Source of the DNA: Candidatus Trichofilum aggregatum
Lineage (GTDB): Bacteria > Chloroflexota > Anaerolineae > Promineifilales > Promineifilaceae
Length of the DNA stretch: 64,000 nt
Direction of reading: 5' to 3'
NCBI GenBank assembly: GCA_016716885.1
Contig: JADJUV010000001.1
Location: forward strand, 62,001 to 126,000
The notes beneath the pieces were generated by a model, which was not told the origin of the DNA, searched no databases, and was given only the letters and a program-made list of their open reading frames with translations. Shown piece after piece: positions 8,894-18,407 of the stretch. Both the position numbers and the translations under genes were made by a program. The number at the start of each line of letters is the position of its first letter. The first letter of the stretch is position 1.

Positions 8894-9145
8894 TTATTTA
8901 GCTCTTTGAGTAACAGCAACGACGCTCCAGCGCTTTTCGCGGCTGATGGGTCGTGATTCAATGATCTGTACGGTATCGCCCACATGTGCATCGTTGCTTT
9001 CATCGTGAGCTTTATACTTCTTGACCAATTTCAGCACTTTGCCATACAACGGATGCCGTTTGGTCGTAGTGACGGCGACGACAACCGTTTTGTCCATTTT
9101 GTCGCTGGTGACGACGCCTATTAGTTGTTTGCGTTGTTCTTTCAT
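8894..9145 (-). CDS. rpsQ: 30S ribosomal protein S17
   Basis: An OB-fold 16S rRNA binder. The 83 residues include LIGVVTSDKMDKTVVVAV, KRHPLYGKVLKLVKKYKAHDE and VQIIESRPISREKRWSVV, all family landmarks. It lies between rpmC and rplN. Confidence 0.96.
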   Translation of the reverse strand: MKEQRKQLIGVVTSDKMDKTVVVAVTTTKRHPLYGKVLKLVKKYKAHDESNDAHVGDTVQIIESRPISREKRWSVVAVTQRAK

Positions 9146-9167
9146 TTCTTCACCTGTACCCCTGAAA

Positions 9168-9620
9168 TTACGCGGCCGCGCTGTAACCCCTAACCAGACG
9201 GGGTTGCTTCTTATTAGCCCGCGCCCGCCGACCTTGCGGCCGCGCTGCGTTCAAATTTACGATAGCCGTGGCTAACTGTTTGCCACCTTTATCCGCAAAT
9301 TGAACCGCCCAGGCATCATCATCTTCACGCGGTTCATCCGGGTTACGGTATTGGAAACGAGCTACCCCTGTCCATTCCTGGCCTGCCAGCTTCGGTGCCA
9401 CAGCCGGATCTTCAGCGGCAATCTGTACTGCCAACCAGCGCTGATGCAATACAGTTTCGATCTGGGCGATGTCCCGACGCACCCTTTTCAGACGAGTGTA
9501 ATCCTCCAAACGACCAGAGGCCCGCTGAAAACGGTAATTGAACATCTCTTCCCGACGATCTTCCAATAATTCTTCGAGCTTTTCATCGCTCATATCACGG
9601 AGTTCTAAAATTTCAGCCAT
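9168..9620 (-). CDS. rpmC: 50S ribosomal protein L29 with an unusual C-terminal extension
   Basis: Residues 1-65 are a normal L29 helical hairpin (ELRDMSDEKLEELLEDRREEMFNYRFQRASGRLE, then RRDIAQIETVLHQR). L29 usually stops at 60-75 residues, but this frame continues to 150. The extra 85 residues hold acidic and aromatic stretches (EWTGVARFQYRNPDEPREDDDAW) and a basic tail (RRARANKKQPRL). The start overlaps the rplP stop by one base, and no internal stop or start suggests a separate gene. Two GCGGCCGC octamers lie in the tail. Function of the extension is unknown; it could contact rRNA near the exit tunnel, where L29 sits. Confidence 0.88.
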   Translation of the reverse strand: MAEILELRDMSDEKLEELLEDRREEMFNYRFQRASGRLEDYTRLKRVRRDIAQIETVLHQRWLAVQIAAEDPAVAPKLAGQEWTGVARFQYRNPDEPREDDDAWAVQFADKGGKQLATAIVNLNAARPQGRRARANKKQPRLVRGYSAAA

Positions 9621-10036
9621 TACAACCGATCCTCCCGCGCGATGACCTGCGTTTTAATAGGCAGTTTATAACCCGCCAAATGCAACGCTTCCCGCGCAAT
9701 ATCAGCAGGAATATCACCAACCTCAAAGAGGATGCGGCCAGGCTTTACCACAGCAACCCAATGATCAACTGAACCTTTTCCCTTCCCCATACGCGTTTCG
9801 GCTGGTTTTGCCGTCACTGGTTTATCAGGGAAGATACGAATCCAGTTCTTGCCACGACGGCGCATATGACGCACGATAGTTCGACGTACAGCTTCAATCT
9901 GGCGGCTGGTAATCCAACCCGGTTCCAGAGCCTGCAAACCGAATTCACCGTACAGCAAATCAACGCCACCTTTGGCCATACCAGTCATGCGGCCGCGGAA
10001 CTGTTTACGGTACTTCACTCTCTTCGGCATTAACAT
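9620..10036 (-). CDS. rplP: 50S ribosomal protein L16
   Basis: L16 organises the A-site region of the 50S subunit. The start at 10036 (MLMPKRVKYRKQFRGRM) has GGAG 8 nt upstream; an upstream TTG would place that site inside the gene. Landmarks are GLQALEPGWITSRQIEAVRRTIVRHMRR, RIFPDKPVTAKPAETRMGKGKG and WVAVVKPGRILFEV. The product is 138 residues. Confidence 0.95.
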   Translation of the reverse strand: MLMPKRVKYRKQFRGRMTGMAKGGVDLLYGEFGLQALEPGWITSRQIEAVRRTIVRHMRRRGKNWIRIFPDKPVTAKPAETRMGKGKGSVDHWVAVVKPGRILFEVGDIPADIAREALHLAGYKLPIKTQVIAREDRL

Positions 10037-10077
10037 GATACTTTCTCCACTCAATCGTCAGGAGCCACCTTAGCCGC

Positions 10078-10746
10078 TCACTCGCTGACGTACACCTCAA
10101 TCGGTTCCGCCATTTTCTGCGGCAGGATTTCACCCTTGTAAATCCACACTTTCACGCCAATACGGCCAAACGTGGTCAGAGCTTCCGCTGTACCATAATC
10201 AATATTGGCCCGAATTGTCTGGCGCGGCACACGACCATCATTCAACTTCTCCGTACGCGCCATATCTGCTCCAGACAAACGACCACTTACCTCGATACGG
10301 ACACCTTTTGCTCCCTGGCGCATTGCCTGGATAATCGCCTTCTTCATGGCTCGACCATGAGAAATACGTCGTTCCAACTGTCCGGCAATATTATCCGCCA
10401 CCAGCGTCGCATCCATATCCGGCTGCGTGATCTCCTCAATCTCCAACTTAACCGTCTTATTAGTGAATTCACGCAACTTATTGCGTAACTTCTTTACTGT
10501 TTCGCCCTTCCGCCCAATTACAACACCCGGACGAGCCGAATGAACCATAACTTGTACTTGATTAGGAAAACGCTCAATCTCAATAAGAGAGATGGCCGCA
10601 CGGGGTAACTCTTCCCGCACTAACCGGCGAATAGCAAAATCTTCATGCAACAAAATACGGTACCGGTCGCCTTCGGCGAACCAGCGCGTATTCCAATCAC
10701 GAATCGTTTTCAAACGAAAACCAATGGGATGAACTTTACGGCCCAA
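10078..10746 (-). CDS. rpsC: 30S ribosomal protein S3
   Basis: Lines the mRNA entry channel. The 222 residues have the N-terminal MGRKVHPIGFRL, the KH domain with VIGRKGETVKKLRNKL, and the C-terminal domain (GRLSGADMARTEKLNDGRVPRQTIRANIDYG). It lies between rplV and rplP. Confidence 0.97.
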   Translation of the reverse strand: MGRKVHPIGFRLKTIRDWNTRWFAEGDRYRILLHEDFAIRRLVREELPRAAISLIEIERFPNQVQVMVHSARPGVVIGRKGETVKKLRNKLREFTNKTVKLEIEEITQPDMDATLVADNIAGQLERRISHGRAMKKAIIQAMRQGAKGVRIEVSGRLSGADMARTEKLNDGRVPRQTIRANIDYGTAEALTTFGRIGVKVWIYKGEILPQKMAEPIEVYVSE

Positions 10747-10758
10747 GGCTGTGCCTCC

Positions 10759-11133
10759 TTACTTGTACTCAACTACCTCACGTTCAGACAAAATAACCGT
10801 GATGTGGGACGAACGACGTACAATCGGCTTAAAGCGCCCACGACTACCAAAACGACCACCGTACGGCGCTAAACGGCGACGGGGACCATCATCGGCAAAG
10901 ATGCGCTTCACGTACAGTTCATCCGCTTCCAGCCCATAGTTCTGTTCCGCATTAGCCACGGCTGACTGAATCAACTTATAAATAGGCTTAGCTGCTTTGT
11001 GCGGCATAAAGCCCAGCGTATTCATTGCTTTCTTTGCACCCATCCCACGCACCACGTCTACCACCAAACGAACTTTCTGGGGTGATTCCTGGATATAGCG
11101 TGCAACTGCTCTTACTTCAAATGCCTCAGCCAT
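10759..11133 (-). CDS. rplV: 50S ribosomal protein L22
   Basis: Its beta-hairpin reaches into the peptide exit tunnel. The 124 residues include RYIQESPQKVRLVVDVVRG, AVANAEQNYGL and a basic tunnel loop followed by SHITVILSE. The start overlaps the 3' end of rpsS by 22 nt, so the pair is translationally coupled. Confidence 0.96.
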   Translation of the reverse strand: MAEAFEVRAVARYIQESPQKVRLVVDVVRGMGAKKAMNTLGFMPHKAAKPIYKLIQSAVANAEQNYGLEADELYVKRIFADDGPRRRLAPYGGRFGSRGRFKPIVRRSSHITVILSEREVVEYK

Positions 11134-11417
11134 GATGATCGCCTCCCCTTCTTTTCCGCCTTGGAAATGTGACCACGGAAGGTGCGGGTCGGAGCAAATT
11201 CACCCAACTTATGGCCCACCATATTCTCCGTAATATAAATCGGAATATGGCGACGTCCATCGTAAACGGCGATAGTATGCCCAACCATTTGTGGGAAAAT
11301 CGTACTGGCACGTGACCAGGTACGAACAACCTGACGCCCTTTCGTCGCGTTCAGGGTTTCGATTTTTTTTAGCAATTTAGGCTCAATAAATGGCCCTTTT
11401 TTCAATGAACGTGACAT
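11112..11417 (-). CDS. rpsS: 30S ribosomal protein S19
   Basis: A head protein that pairs with S13. The 101 residues start MSRSLKKGPFIEPKLLKK and contain RTWSRASTIFPQMVGHTIAVYDGRRHIPIYITENMVGHKLGEFAPTRTF-type family sequence. The C-terminal tail is slightly extended and overlaps the rplV start. Confidence 0.97.
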   Translation of the reverse strand: MSRSLKKGPFIEPKLLKKIETLNATKGRQVVRTWSRASTIFPQMVGHTIAVYDGRRHIPIYITENMVGHKLGEFAPTRTFRGHISKAEKKGRRSSWLRHLK

Positions 11418-11428
11418 GTTCTAACCTC

Positions 11429-12268
11429 CTAACGGCGCTTTTTCGTCCGGCGACGGAAAATGAATTTGTCAGTGGACTTATTTTGGCGAGTTCGCCTGCC
11501 CAAAGCAGGCTTACCCCATGGTGTCTTAGGTGCCGCCATACCAACAGGCGAACGACCCTCACCACCACCATGTGGATGGTCCCGTGGTGTCATCGCAGAA
11601 CCACGAACTCCCGGACGAACACCCATGTGACGTTTGCGCCCTGCCTTCCCGAGTTTAACATTGCCATGTTCTGCATTGCCTACCTGACCAATCGTTGCCA
11701 GGCATTCATGCCGCACATACCGCTCCTCACCTGAAGGTAAACGGACTGTGGCATACAGTTCATGATCACGAGCCAATAACTGTGCCGATGTTCCGGCTGA
11801 ACGCACCATTTGCCCACCCTTGCCGGGCTGCAGTTCAATATTGTGAACCATCGTACCGAGGGGGATGTTACGCAAAGGCAAAGTGTTGCCGGGCCGAATA
11901 TCGGCCCCAGGGCCACTCATCACTTGATCACCGACCTGCAAACCAAGGGGAGCAACAATATAACGCTTTTCACCATCAGCATAAACGAGCAAAGCAATGC
12001 GGGCCGTGCGATTCGGATCATATTCAATAGAAGTCACACGGGCAGGAACACCAAACTTCTCCCGTTTGAAGTCAATCATGCGGTAGAGTCGCTTGTGGCC
12101 TCCACCTTGATGCCGAACTGTAATCTTGCCGCGCACATTGCGACCGCCGCGTTTGCGCAAGCCACGTACCAGAGACTTTTCGGGTTCAGAATGGGTAATT
12201 TCCGCAAAGGAATAGCCACTCATATCCCGTCGTCCTGGGGACGTTGGTTTATAAATCTTAACGCTCAT
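11429..12268 (-). CDS. rplB: 50S ribosomal protein L2
   Basis: Close to the peptidyl-transferase centre and needed for subunit joining. The 279 residues carry the SH3-like and OB domains and the conserved C-terminal block around VRGSAMTPRDHPHGGGEGRSP, which includes the functionally important histidine. It is full length and lies between rplW and rpsS. The 86-nt gap to rplW holds no gene. Confidence 0.97.
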   Translation of the reverse strand: MSVKIYKPTSPGRRDMSGYSFAEITHSEPEKSLVRGLRKRGGRNVRGKITVRHQGGGHKRLYRMIDFKREKFGVPARVTSIEYDPNRTARIALLVYADGEKRYIVAPLGLQVGDQVMSGPGADIRPGNTLPLRNIPLGTMVHNIELQPGKGGQMVRSAGTSAQLLARDHELYATVRLPSGEERYVRHECLATIGQVGNAEHGNVKLGKAGRKRHMGVRPGVRGSAMTPRDHPHGGGEGRSPVGMAAPKTPWGKPALGRRTRQNKSTDKFIFRRRTKKRR

Positions 12269-12354
12269 ACTTCCTCCAGAGACGGATGGTAGATTAATCA
12301 GTTACAGCAGGAACGTCACCCTGTGCTCCTGTAATCCTCATCCCTGTTCTAAAT

Positions 12355-12645
12355 TTACACACCCTCAAACAAATCAATCGTATCGCCTTCGACCAGGGTC
12401 ACGACCGCTTTTTTCCAGGAAGTCTTGCGCACAGCCATCCGGCGCCACCGGCGCGCCCTTTTGGCGGGCATATTGGCCACACGGATCTTGTCAACTGTGA
12501 CATTCCAGGCTGTTTCAATCGCTTCTTTAATCTGAGGTTTACTGGCTTGTTCAATCACAACAAAGGTGTATTGGTTGTAATCACTTGCCAGAAGATTGCT
12601 TTTTTCTGTAATGACAGGCCGCCGAATAATATTACGCCAGTGCAT
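12355..12645 (-). CDS. rplW: 50S ribosomal protein L23
   Basis: Sits at the tunnel exit and docks trigger factor and SRP. The 96 residues show RRPVITEKSNLLASDYNQYTFVV, ASKPQIKEAIETAWNVTVDKIRV and a basic loop. It lies 2 nt from rplD. Confidence 0.96.
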   Translation of the reverse strand: MHWRNIIRRPVITEKSNLLASDYNQYTFVVIEQASKPQIKEAIETAWNVTVDKIRVANMPAKRARRWRRMAVRKTSWKKAVVTLVEGDTIDLFEGV

Positions 12646-12647
12646 AA

Positions 12648-13313
12648 TTATGCCTCCTCGTTTTCAGACTCGGTCGCGGCCGCGTCATCTTCCACCGCCA
12701 GAAAGCTCTTCAACACATCCAGAGCCGAAAGCGGCAAAACCAATTTGTCATGCCCCAACAAATCCCGAATATTCAGATAATGCGCCCGCAAAGCCTTTAC
12801 CTGTGGTAAATTCCGGGCCGATAGCTCCACATTCACATTTTGTCCTGGCAATAACACCAACGCACTTTGTGTTCCAATCAGGCGGTTCACAATGGCGACC
12901 ATGTCTTTTGTCTTAGGCAAGTCCAGTTGCAGATCATCCAACACCACAACATCGCCATCCCCCGCTTTGACCGTCAGCGCCGAGCGTAAAGCCGCCCGCC
13001 GCATTTTACGAGGCATCCGCTTAGTGTAGTCACGTGGTTGCGGCCCGTGAGCCACACCACCACCAACAAAAATAGGGGCTTTCTTGCTGCCATGACGGGC
13101 ACGACCTGTCCCCTTTTGCTTATAAACCTTTGCCGTTGTTCGGCTTACTTCCGCCCGGGTCAGCGTTTTATGCGTACCCCGACGAGCGTTAACCGACTGA
13201 TATACCAGCGCCTGGTGCATCAAACCACGATTCACCTTCGCTGTAAAAATAGAAGCCGGAAGTTCGATACGACCCACTTCCTGTCCAGAGGTATTCAACA
13301 CTGAAACTTCCAT
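12648..13313 (-). CDS. rplD: 50S ribosomal protein L4
   Basis: Its extended loop lines the exit tunnel; in enteric bacteria it also regulates the S10 operon. The start is set at 13313 (MEVSVLNTSGQEVGRIELP), the family start, rather than 10 codons further upstream. The loop TKVYKQKGTGRARHGSKKAPIFVGGG-type region and the C-terminal alpha/beta domain are complete. The acidic tail (DDAAATESENEEA) contains an in-frame GCGGCCGC reading AAA. Confidence 0.95.
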   Translation of the reverse strand: MEVSVLNTSGQEVGRIELPASIFTAKVNRGLMHQALVYQSVNARRGTHKTLTRAEVSRTTAKVYKQKGTGRARHGSKKAPIFVGGGVAHGPQPRDYTKRMPRKMRRAALRSALTVKAGDGDVVVLDDLQLDLPKTKDMVAIVNRLIGTQSALVLLPGQNVNVELSARNLPQVKALRAHYLNIRDLLGHDKLVLPLSALDVLKSFLAVEDDAAATESENEEA

Positions 13314-13326
13314 CACTTGGTCTCCA

Positions 13327-13995
13327 CTATCCCTTCGCCGCATCGCGAATGATAACCAGGCCGCCTTTAGTACCGGCCACTGAACCTTTTACCGCAATTA
13401 AATGGCGTTCCGGGTCAATACGCACCACTTCTAGACTTTGAGATGTATGCCGATCATCTCCCATATGCCCCGCCATGTGTAACCCTTTGAAGGTATGGGC
13501 TATTCCCGAATTAGACCCGATAGACCCAGGCGCACGATGGCGGTCAGATTGACCATGCGTTTTGGGGCCACCACGGAAACCATACCGCTTGACACCACCT
13601 GCAAAACCGCGCCCTTTGGACTTAGCAGTCACATCCACGTTTTCACCCACCTGAAATTGCTCCACTGTCAATACCTGTCCGACCTTGTAGTCGCTTACAG
13701 ATTTAGTGCGGAACTCGCGTAAATGCTTTACAGGTTGGATACCAGCATTCTTCTTTCGTTGGGTATGTTTGCTATCCGTCTTCAGCAAACCTAAATGCCC
13801 TTGCTCACCCTTTGTGAGCCGTTGAATCTTGGCCTCACCAAAGCCTACCTGAATAGCCTCATAGCCATCGGTAGTCTCTGTTTTGACCTGCGTCACATAA
13901 CAAGGCCCAGCCTGGATGACCGTAACAGGTGTCACAACGCCTTTCCCGTCAATCACCTGGGTCATACCGACCTTGATACCAATTAAACTTTTCAT
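13327..13995 (-). CDS. rplC: 50S ribosomal protein L3
   Basis: An early 50S assembly protein whose loop reaches the peptidyl-transferase centre. Two adjacent ATGs follow GGAGG; the second (13995, MKSLIGIKVGMTQV) has the better 5-nt spacing. The diagnostic block GFAGGVKRYGFRGGPKTHGQSDRHRAPGSIG is present. It is 222 residues long, in the usual place between rpsJ and rplD. Confidence 0.96.
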   Translation of the reverse strand: MKSLIGIKVGMTQVIDGKGVVTPVTVIQAGPCYVTQVKTETTDGYEAIQVGFGEAKIQRLTKGEQGHLGLLKTDSKHTQRKKNAGIQPVKHLREFRTKSVSDYKVGQVLTVEQFQVGENVDVTAKSKGRGFAGGVKRYGFRGGPKTHGQSDRHRAPGSIGSNSGIAHTFKGLHMAGHMGDDRHTSQSLEVVRIDPERHLIAVKGSVAGTKGGLVIIRDAAKG

Positions 13996-14054
13996 CATAA
14001 CCTCCAGGACTGTCAGCTACCAGGCGTAGGCTGCATCATCCCACCACTAGAGAA

Positions 14055-14363
14055 TTATTTCGCCTCAATTTCAATATCTACCCCAGCCGGTAAATTGAGC
14101 CGCATCAGCGTATCAATCGTTTTGGGATCGGGGTTAATAACATCAATCAGTCGCTTATGGGTACGAATCTCGAAGTGCTCTTGAGAATCCTTATCAATAA
14201 AAGAACTCCGCCGCACTGTAAATCGCTCCAGACGCGTGGGCAACGGTACTGGTCCTAAAACTAACGCCCCAGTCCGCTCCGCAGCCCCAACAATACGTCG
14301 TGCTGACTGATCTAATACACGGTGATCATAAGCTTTTAAGCGAATGCGAATTTTTTGCGCCAT
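14055..14363 (-). CDS. rpsJ: 30S ribosomal protein S10
   Basis: Head protein and NusB/NusG partner in transcription antitermination. The start at 14363 (MAQKIRIRLKAYDHRVLDQSAR) is the family start. PLPTRLERFTVRRSSFIDKDSQEHFEIRTHKR and the C-terminal LPAGVDIEIEA are intact. The start lies only 15 nt beyond the tuf terminator, so the gene depends on read-through or on a promoter inside tuf. Confidence 0.96.
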   Translation of the reverse strand: MAQKIRIRLKAYDHRVLDQSARRIVGAAERTGALVLGPVPLPTRLERFTVRRSSFIDKDSQEHFEIRTHKRLIDVINPDPKTIDTLMRLNLPAGVDIEIEAK

Positions 14364-14374
14364 ACTGAGCCTCA

Positions 14375-14406
14375 TAAAAAAGGGCTTTGCTTATACAAAG
14401 CCCTTT
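14375..14406 (-). terminator. Intrinsic terminator between tuf and rpsJ
   Basis: An 11-bp perfect stem AAAGGGCTTTG / CAAAGCCCTTT with a 6-nt loop. On the minus strand it follows the tuf stop by 9 nt and ends in a run of six T. It separates the str-type genes from the S10 operon. Confidence 0.85.
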
Positions 14407-14415
14407 CCTTATTGC

Positions 14416-15619
14416 CTACTTCAAGATTTGGGTGATGACGCCAGCCCCGACAGTCAAACCACCTTCACGGATGGCAAACCGGCTGCCATCTTCCAATGCC
14501 ACAGGCGTAATCAGCTTCACCTTCATCCGCACATTGTCCCCAGGCATCACCATCTCTACCCCTTCAGGTAAGGTGATTTCCCCGGTCACATCCAATGTCC
14601 GAATGTAGAACTGCGGCCGATACCCCGGGAAGAATGCCTTATGCCGTCCCCCTTCATCTTTGCGCAGCACGTACACTTCACACTCAAATTCGGTGTGCGG
14701 TGTGATGCTGTTCGGTTTCGCCAACACCATCCCCCGCTCGATTTCTTCGCGTTGTACCCCGCGTAGCAGAAGACCGGCATTGTCGCCCGCTTCTACTTTG
14801 TCCAGGATCTTGTGGAACATTTCCATCGACGTCACGATGACTTTGCGCTTGGTTTCGCTTAGCCCCACAATCTCGACTTCATTGTTCGGTAGCAGGCTCC
14901 CCCGTTCTACCCGACCCGTCACGACGGTGCCGCGTCCTTTGATGCTGAAGACGTCTTCTACTGGCATCAGGAACGGTTTGTCTACTTCACGAACTGGTTG
15001 GGGAATGTATTCATCTACCACCCGCATCAGTTCTAAAATGGGCGCATATTCCGGAGCGTTGGGGTCGTTGCTATTGCATTCCAAGGCGACCAGAGCACTG
15101 CCGCGTACAATTGGGGTGTCGCTGCCAGGGAAGTTGTAGCTGTCCAACAGTTCACGCAGTTCCAGCTCGACCAATTCCAGCAATTCTTCGTCGTCCATCA
15201 TGTCGCATTTGTTCAGAAAGACGACCATAGCCGGTACTTCGACCTGACGCGCTAACAGAACGTGCTCACGAGTCTGGGGCATCGGTCCGTCAGGAGCCGC
15301 TACCACTAGAATGGCGCCGTCCATCTGGGCGGCACCGGTGATCATGTTCTTGATGTAGTCCCGATGTCCCGGACAATCTACGTGAGCGTAGTGTCGGTTT
15401 TCGGTTTCATACTCCCACATGGGTGATGGAGATGGTGATACCGCGCTCTTTTTCTTCGGGCGCGTTGTCAATCTGATCATAGGCCGTGTACTTGGCCTGT
15501 CCTTTCAACCCCAGCACTTTGGTGATGGCCGCCGTCAGGCTGGTCTTCCCATGGTCAATGTGACCAATTGTGCCGATGTTGCAATGTGGTTTCTCGCGTG
15601 CGAATTTTACTTTGGCCAT
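14416..15619 (-). CDS. tuf: Translation elongation factor Tu (frameshifted in this sequence)
   Basis: Delivers aminoacyl-tRNA to the ribosome. The start at 15619 gives MAKVKFAREKPHCNIGTIGHIDHGKTSL, with P-loop GHIDHGKT; the G2-G4 boxes are EERGITI-like, DCPGH and NKCD. Codons before and after CCC 15414-15416 are in different frames; removing one base of that run joins ISITHV to EYETENRHYAH exactly as in the family. The restored length is 400 residues, normal for EF-Tu. Indel error in a homopolymer is far more likely than a real break. It follows fusA. Confidence 0.95.
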
Positions 15620-15741
15620 TGTTTTACATCCCTCTCTTAACTGATATGGTTGAAACAAAAGGTGTAGGGTAAACGGATTTAGTTGTGAATCCTATTTGGG
15701 TTAGTAACGCCAGAAATTCAACCGACATCCGTATCATTAGC

Positions 15742-17819
15742 CTACATCTTGCCACTAATAATGTCCTTAGCCAGGTTAGCCGAGACCTGGGCATAATGAT
15801 GGAACTCCATTGTGAAGCTACCACGACCCTGCGACATAGAGCGCATGCGGGTAGCGTAACCAAACATTTCGGCCAGGGGACATTTAGCTCGGATAGTTTG
15901 GATACCATCTGCCCGCATTTCAATACCTTCAATCATGCCACGTTGTGCCGATAAGCCACCTACAACATCACCGGTATACTCTTCCGGCACTGTGACTTCA
16001 ATAGCCATAATTGGCTCTAGCAGAACAGGATGGCCTTTTTGTGCTCCTTCCTTAAACCCCATCGAACCAGCAATCTTAAATGCCATTTCCGAAGAGTCTA
16101 CTTCATGGAAAGAACCATCATAGAGGACAACTTTGATGTCTGTTACTGGGTATCCAGCAACCACACCGCTGTCTAACGCTTCACGTATACCATCTTCAAC
16201 TGGCCGGATGAATTCTCTCGGAATTACACCACCGACAAGGGCATTTTCGAAAACGAAACCAGAGCCAGGTTCCATAGGTTCTAAACGCAATATAACATGA
16301 CCAAACTGACCGCGGCCGCCACTTTGACGCACAAAGCGACCTTCCGCTTTTTCAACAACCCGGGTAATTGTTTCTCTGTAAGCTACGCGAGGTTTACCCA
16401 CATTAGCAGCTACTTTGAACTCCCGAAGCATCCGGTCTACCAGTACTTCCAGGTGCAATTCACCCATTCCGTAGAGAACAGTTTGACCTGTTTGCTCATC
16501 GCCTTTTACCTGGAAAGTTGGATCTTCATCCGCCAAAGCACGGAGAGCAATACCCATCTTGTCTTGGTCAGCCGTTGTTTTTGGTTCAATAGCCAACTGA
16601 ATAACAGGCTCAGGAAAGCTAATTGTTTCCAGAATAATAGGTCTGTCAGGGTCCGACAAGGTATCGCCGGTAATTGTCTGCTTGAGGCCAAGAATGGCTG
16701 CGATATCGCCAGCACGGACCTCTTTCAAGTCTTCGCGATGATCGGCGTGCATACGAACGATGCGACCAATGCGCTCTTTGCGATTCTTTGTGCTGTTAGC
16801 CAGTGTCGAACCAGCGCTCACCACTCCGGAATAAACACGGAAATAGGCTAACTTGCCCACATAGGGGTCAGTCACAATCTTAAAAACCAGAGCGGAAACA
16901 GGTTCATTATCGTCCGCTTGACGCACTTCTGCTTCTCCACTATATGCATTTGTCCCTTCAATAGCAGGAACATCCAGTGGCGAAGGCAGATAATCCACCA
17001 CCGCATCCAGCAATCTCTGTACACCTTTATTGCGCAGAGCTGTACCACATAAAACCGGCGTCACTTTACTGGCAATAGTCGCCTTGCGGAGGGCAATTTT
17101 CAATTCATCATTACTGATTTCTTCGCCTTCCAGGTAGCGCAAGGTCAGTTCATCGTCGGTCTCGGCAATAGACTCAATTAATCTTTCGCGAGCCTTAGCC
17201 ACTTCATTGCGCAAATCGTCAGGAATGGGCACAACCGTGCTAGTTACACCCTGGTCGCCATCTTCCCAAATGCTAGCTTCCATTATCATCAAGTCAACGA
17301 TGCCTCGGAAATCTGATTCCTCGCCAATGGGCCATTGAACAGCCACTGGGTTAGCTTTAAGGCGATCTTTGATCATATCGATAGTACGTGTGAAGTTAGC
17401 TCGATGCGATCCATTTTGTTGACGAAGCAAATACGGGGCACACCATACTGATTAGCTTGACGCCAAACAGTTTCAGATTGTGGCTCCACACCGGCAACAG
17501 CATCAAAAACGGTTACACCACCGTCTAGCACACGTAAGCTACGTTGCACCTCGGCCGTGAAATCGATATGGCCAGGTGTATCAATTATATTTATCTGACA
17601 ATCCCGCCAGAAGGTGGTTGTCGCTGCCGAAGTAATCGTAATCCCACGTTCGCGCTCTTGCACCATATGATCCATGGTTGTTGTCCCTTCATGGACTTCT
17701 CCCATACGGTGGATCATACCTGTGTAATAAAGGATGCGTTCCGTAGTAGTAGTTTTCCCGGCGTCAATATGGGCAATGATGCCAATGTTGCGTATTTTAT
17801 CTAACGGGTAACGACTCAT
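15742..17819 (-). CDS. fusA: Translation elongation factor G (frameshifted in this sequence)
   Basis: GTPase that drives ribosomal translocation. The N-terminus MSRYPLDKIRNIGIIAHIDAGKTTTTE carries the P-loop; DTPGH and NKMD follow. After NKMDRI the frame changes near 17400-17403; adding one base restores GANFTRTIDMIKDRLKA. Domains II-V are complete to the C-terminus. The restored length is 692 residues, as expected. It lies between rpsG and tuf in the classical str order. Confidence 0.95.
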
Positions 17820-17856
17820 GATAAACCTACTCTACAGGTCAGAAAGACCTGTTTAA

Positions 17857-18327
17857 TTAAAACCTGAAATGGGAAAAGGCGCGGTTAGCCTCAGCCATAC
17901 GATGAGTATCATCTTTCTTTTTAATGGCTGATCCCTGATTCTTAGCCGCATCCATGAATTCAGCGGCCAGTTTTTCTGACATCGAACGACCAGCACGGCT
18001 CCGAGAAGCTGACAACAGCCACCTCATCGCCAAAGAAACTTGACGGGATGATTCCACTGGGATCGGGACCTGGTAGGTTGCCCCACCGACACGCCGAGGT
18101 TTCACTTCCACTTGTGGACTCACATTTCTAAGGGCTTGCTCAAACACTTCCATGGCTGGACGACCACTCTTTTCTTCCATCATTGCCATAGCATCATAAA
18201 TCAGCCCAATCGCAACACTTTTTTTGCCATTGTGCATCAACCGATTCACAAACATCGAAACATGTTCGCTGTTATAACGTAAATCAGGGATGACTTCTCG
18301 TTTTTCAGGGGTATATCGTCTTGGCAT
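17857..18327 (-). CDS. rpsG: 30S ribosomal protein S7
   Basis: Nucleates the 30S head and contacts E-site tRNA. The 156 residues show MPRRYTPEKREVIPDLRYNS, RLMHNGKKSVA, the VGGATYQVPIPVESSRQVSLAMRWLL block and the C-terminal helix with DDTHRMAEANRAFSHFRF. It lies between rpsL and fusA. Confidence 0.97.
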   Translation of the reverse strand: MPRRYTPEKREVIPDLRYNSEHVSMFVNRLMHNGKKSVAIGLIYDAMAMMEEKSGRPAMEVFEQALRNVSPQVEVKPRRVGGATYQVPIPVESSRQVSLAMRWLLSASRSRAGRSMSEKLAAEFMDAAKNQGSAIKKKDDTHRMAEANRAFSHFRF

Positions 18328-18407
18328 AGTTCTACCTCATTTCACGCAGCACATTTAAATATGACGTTCAAAAGAGCATTCATATGAGCCGCGCCAAGTA
18401 TTCCTTC

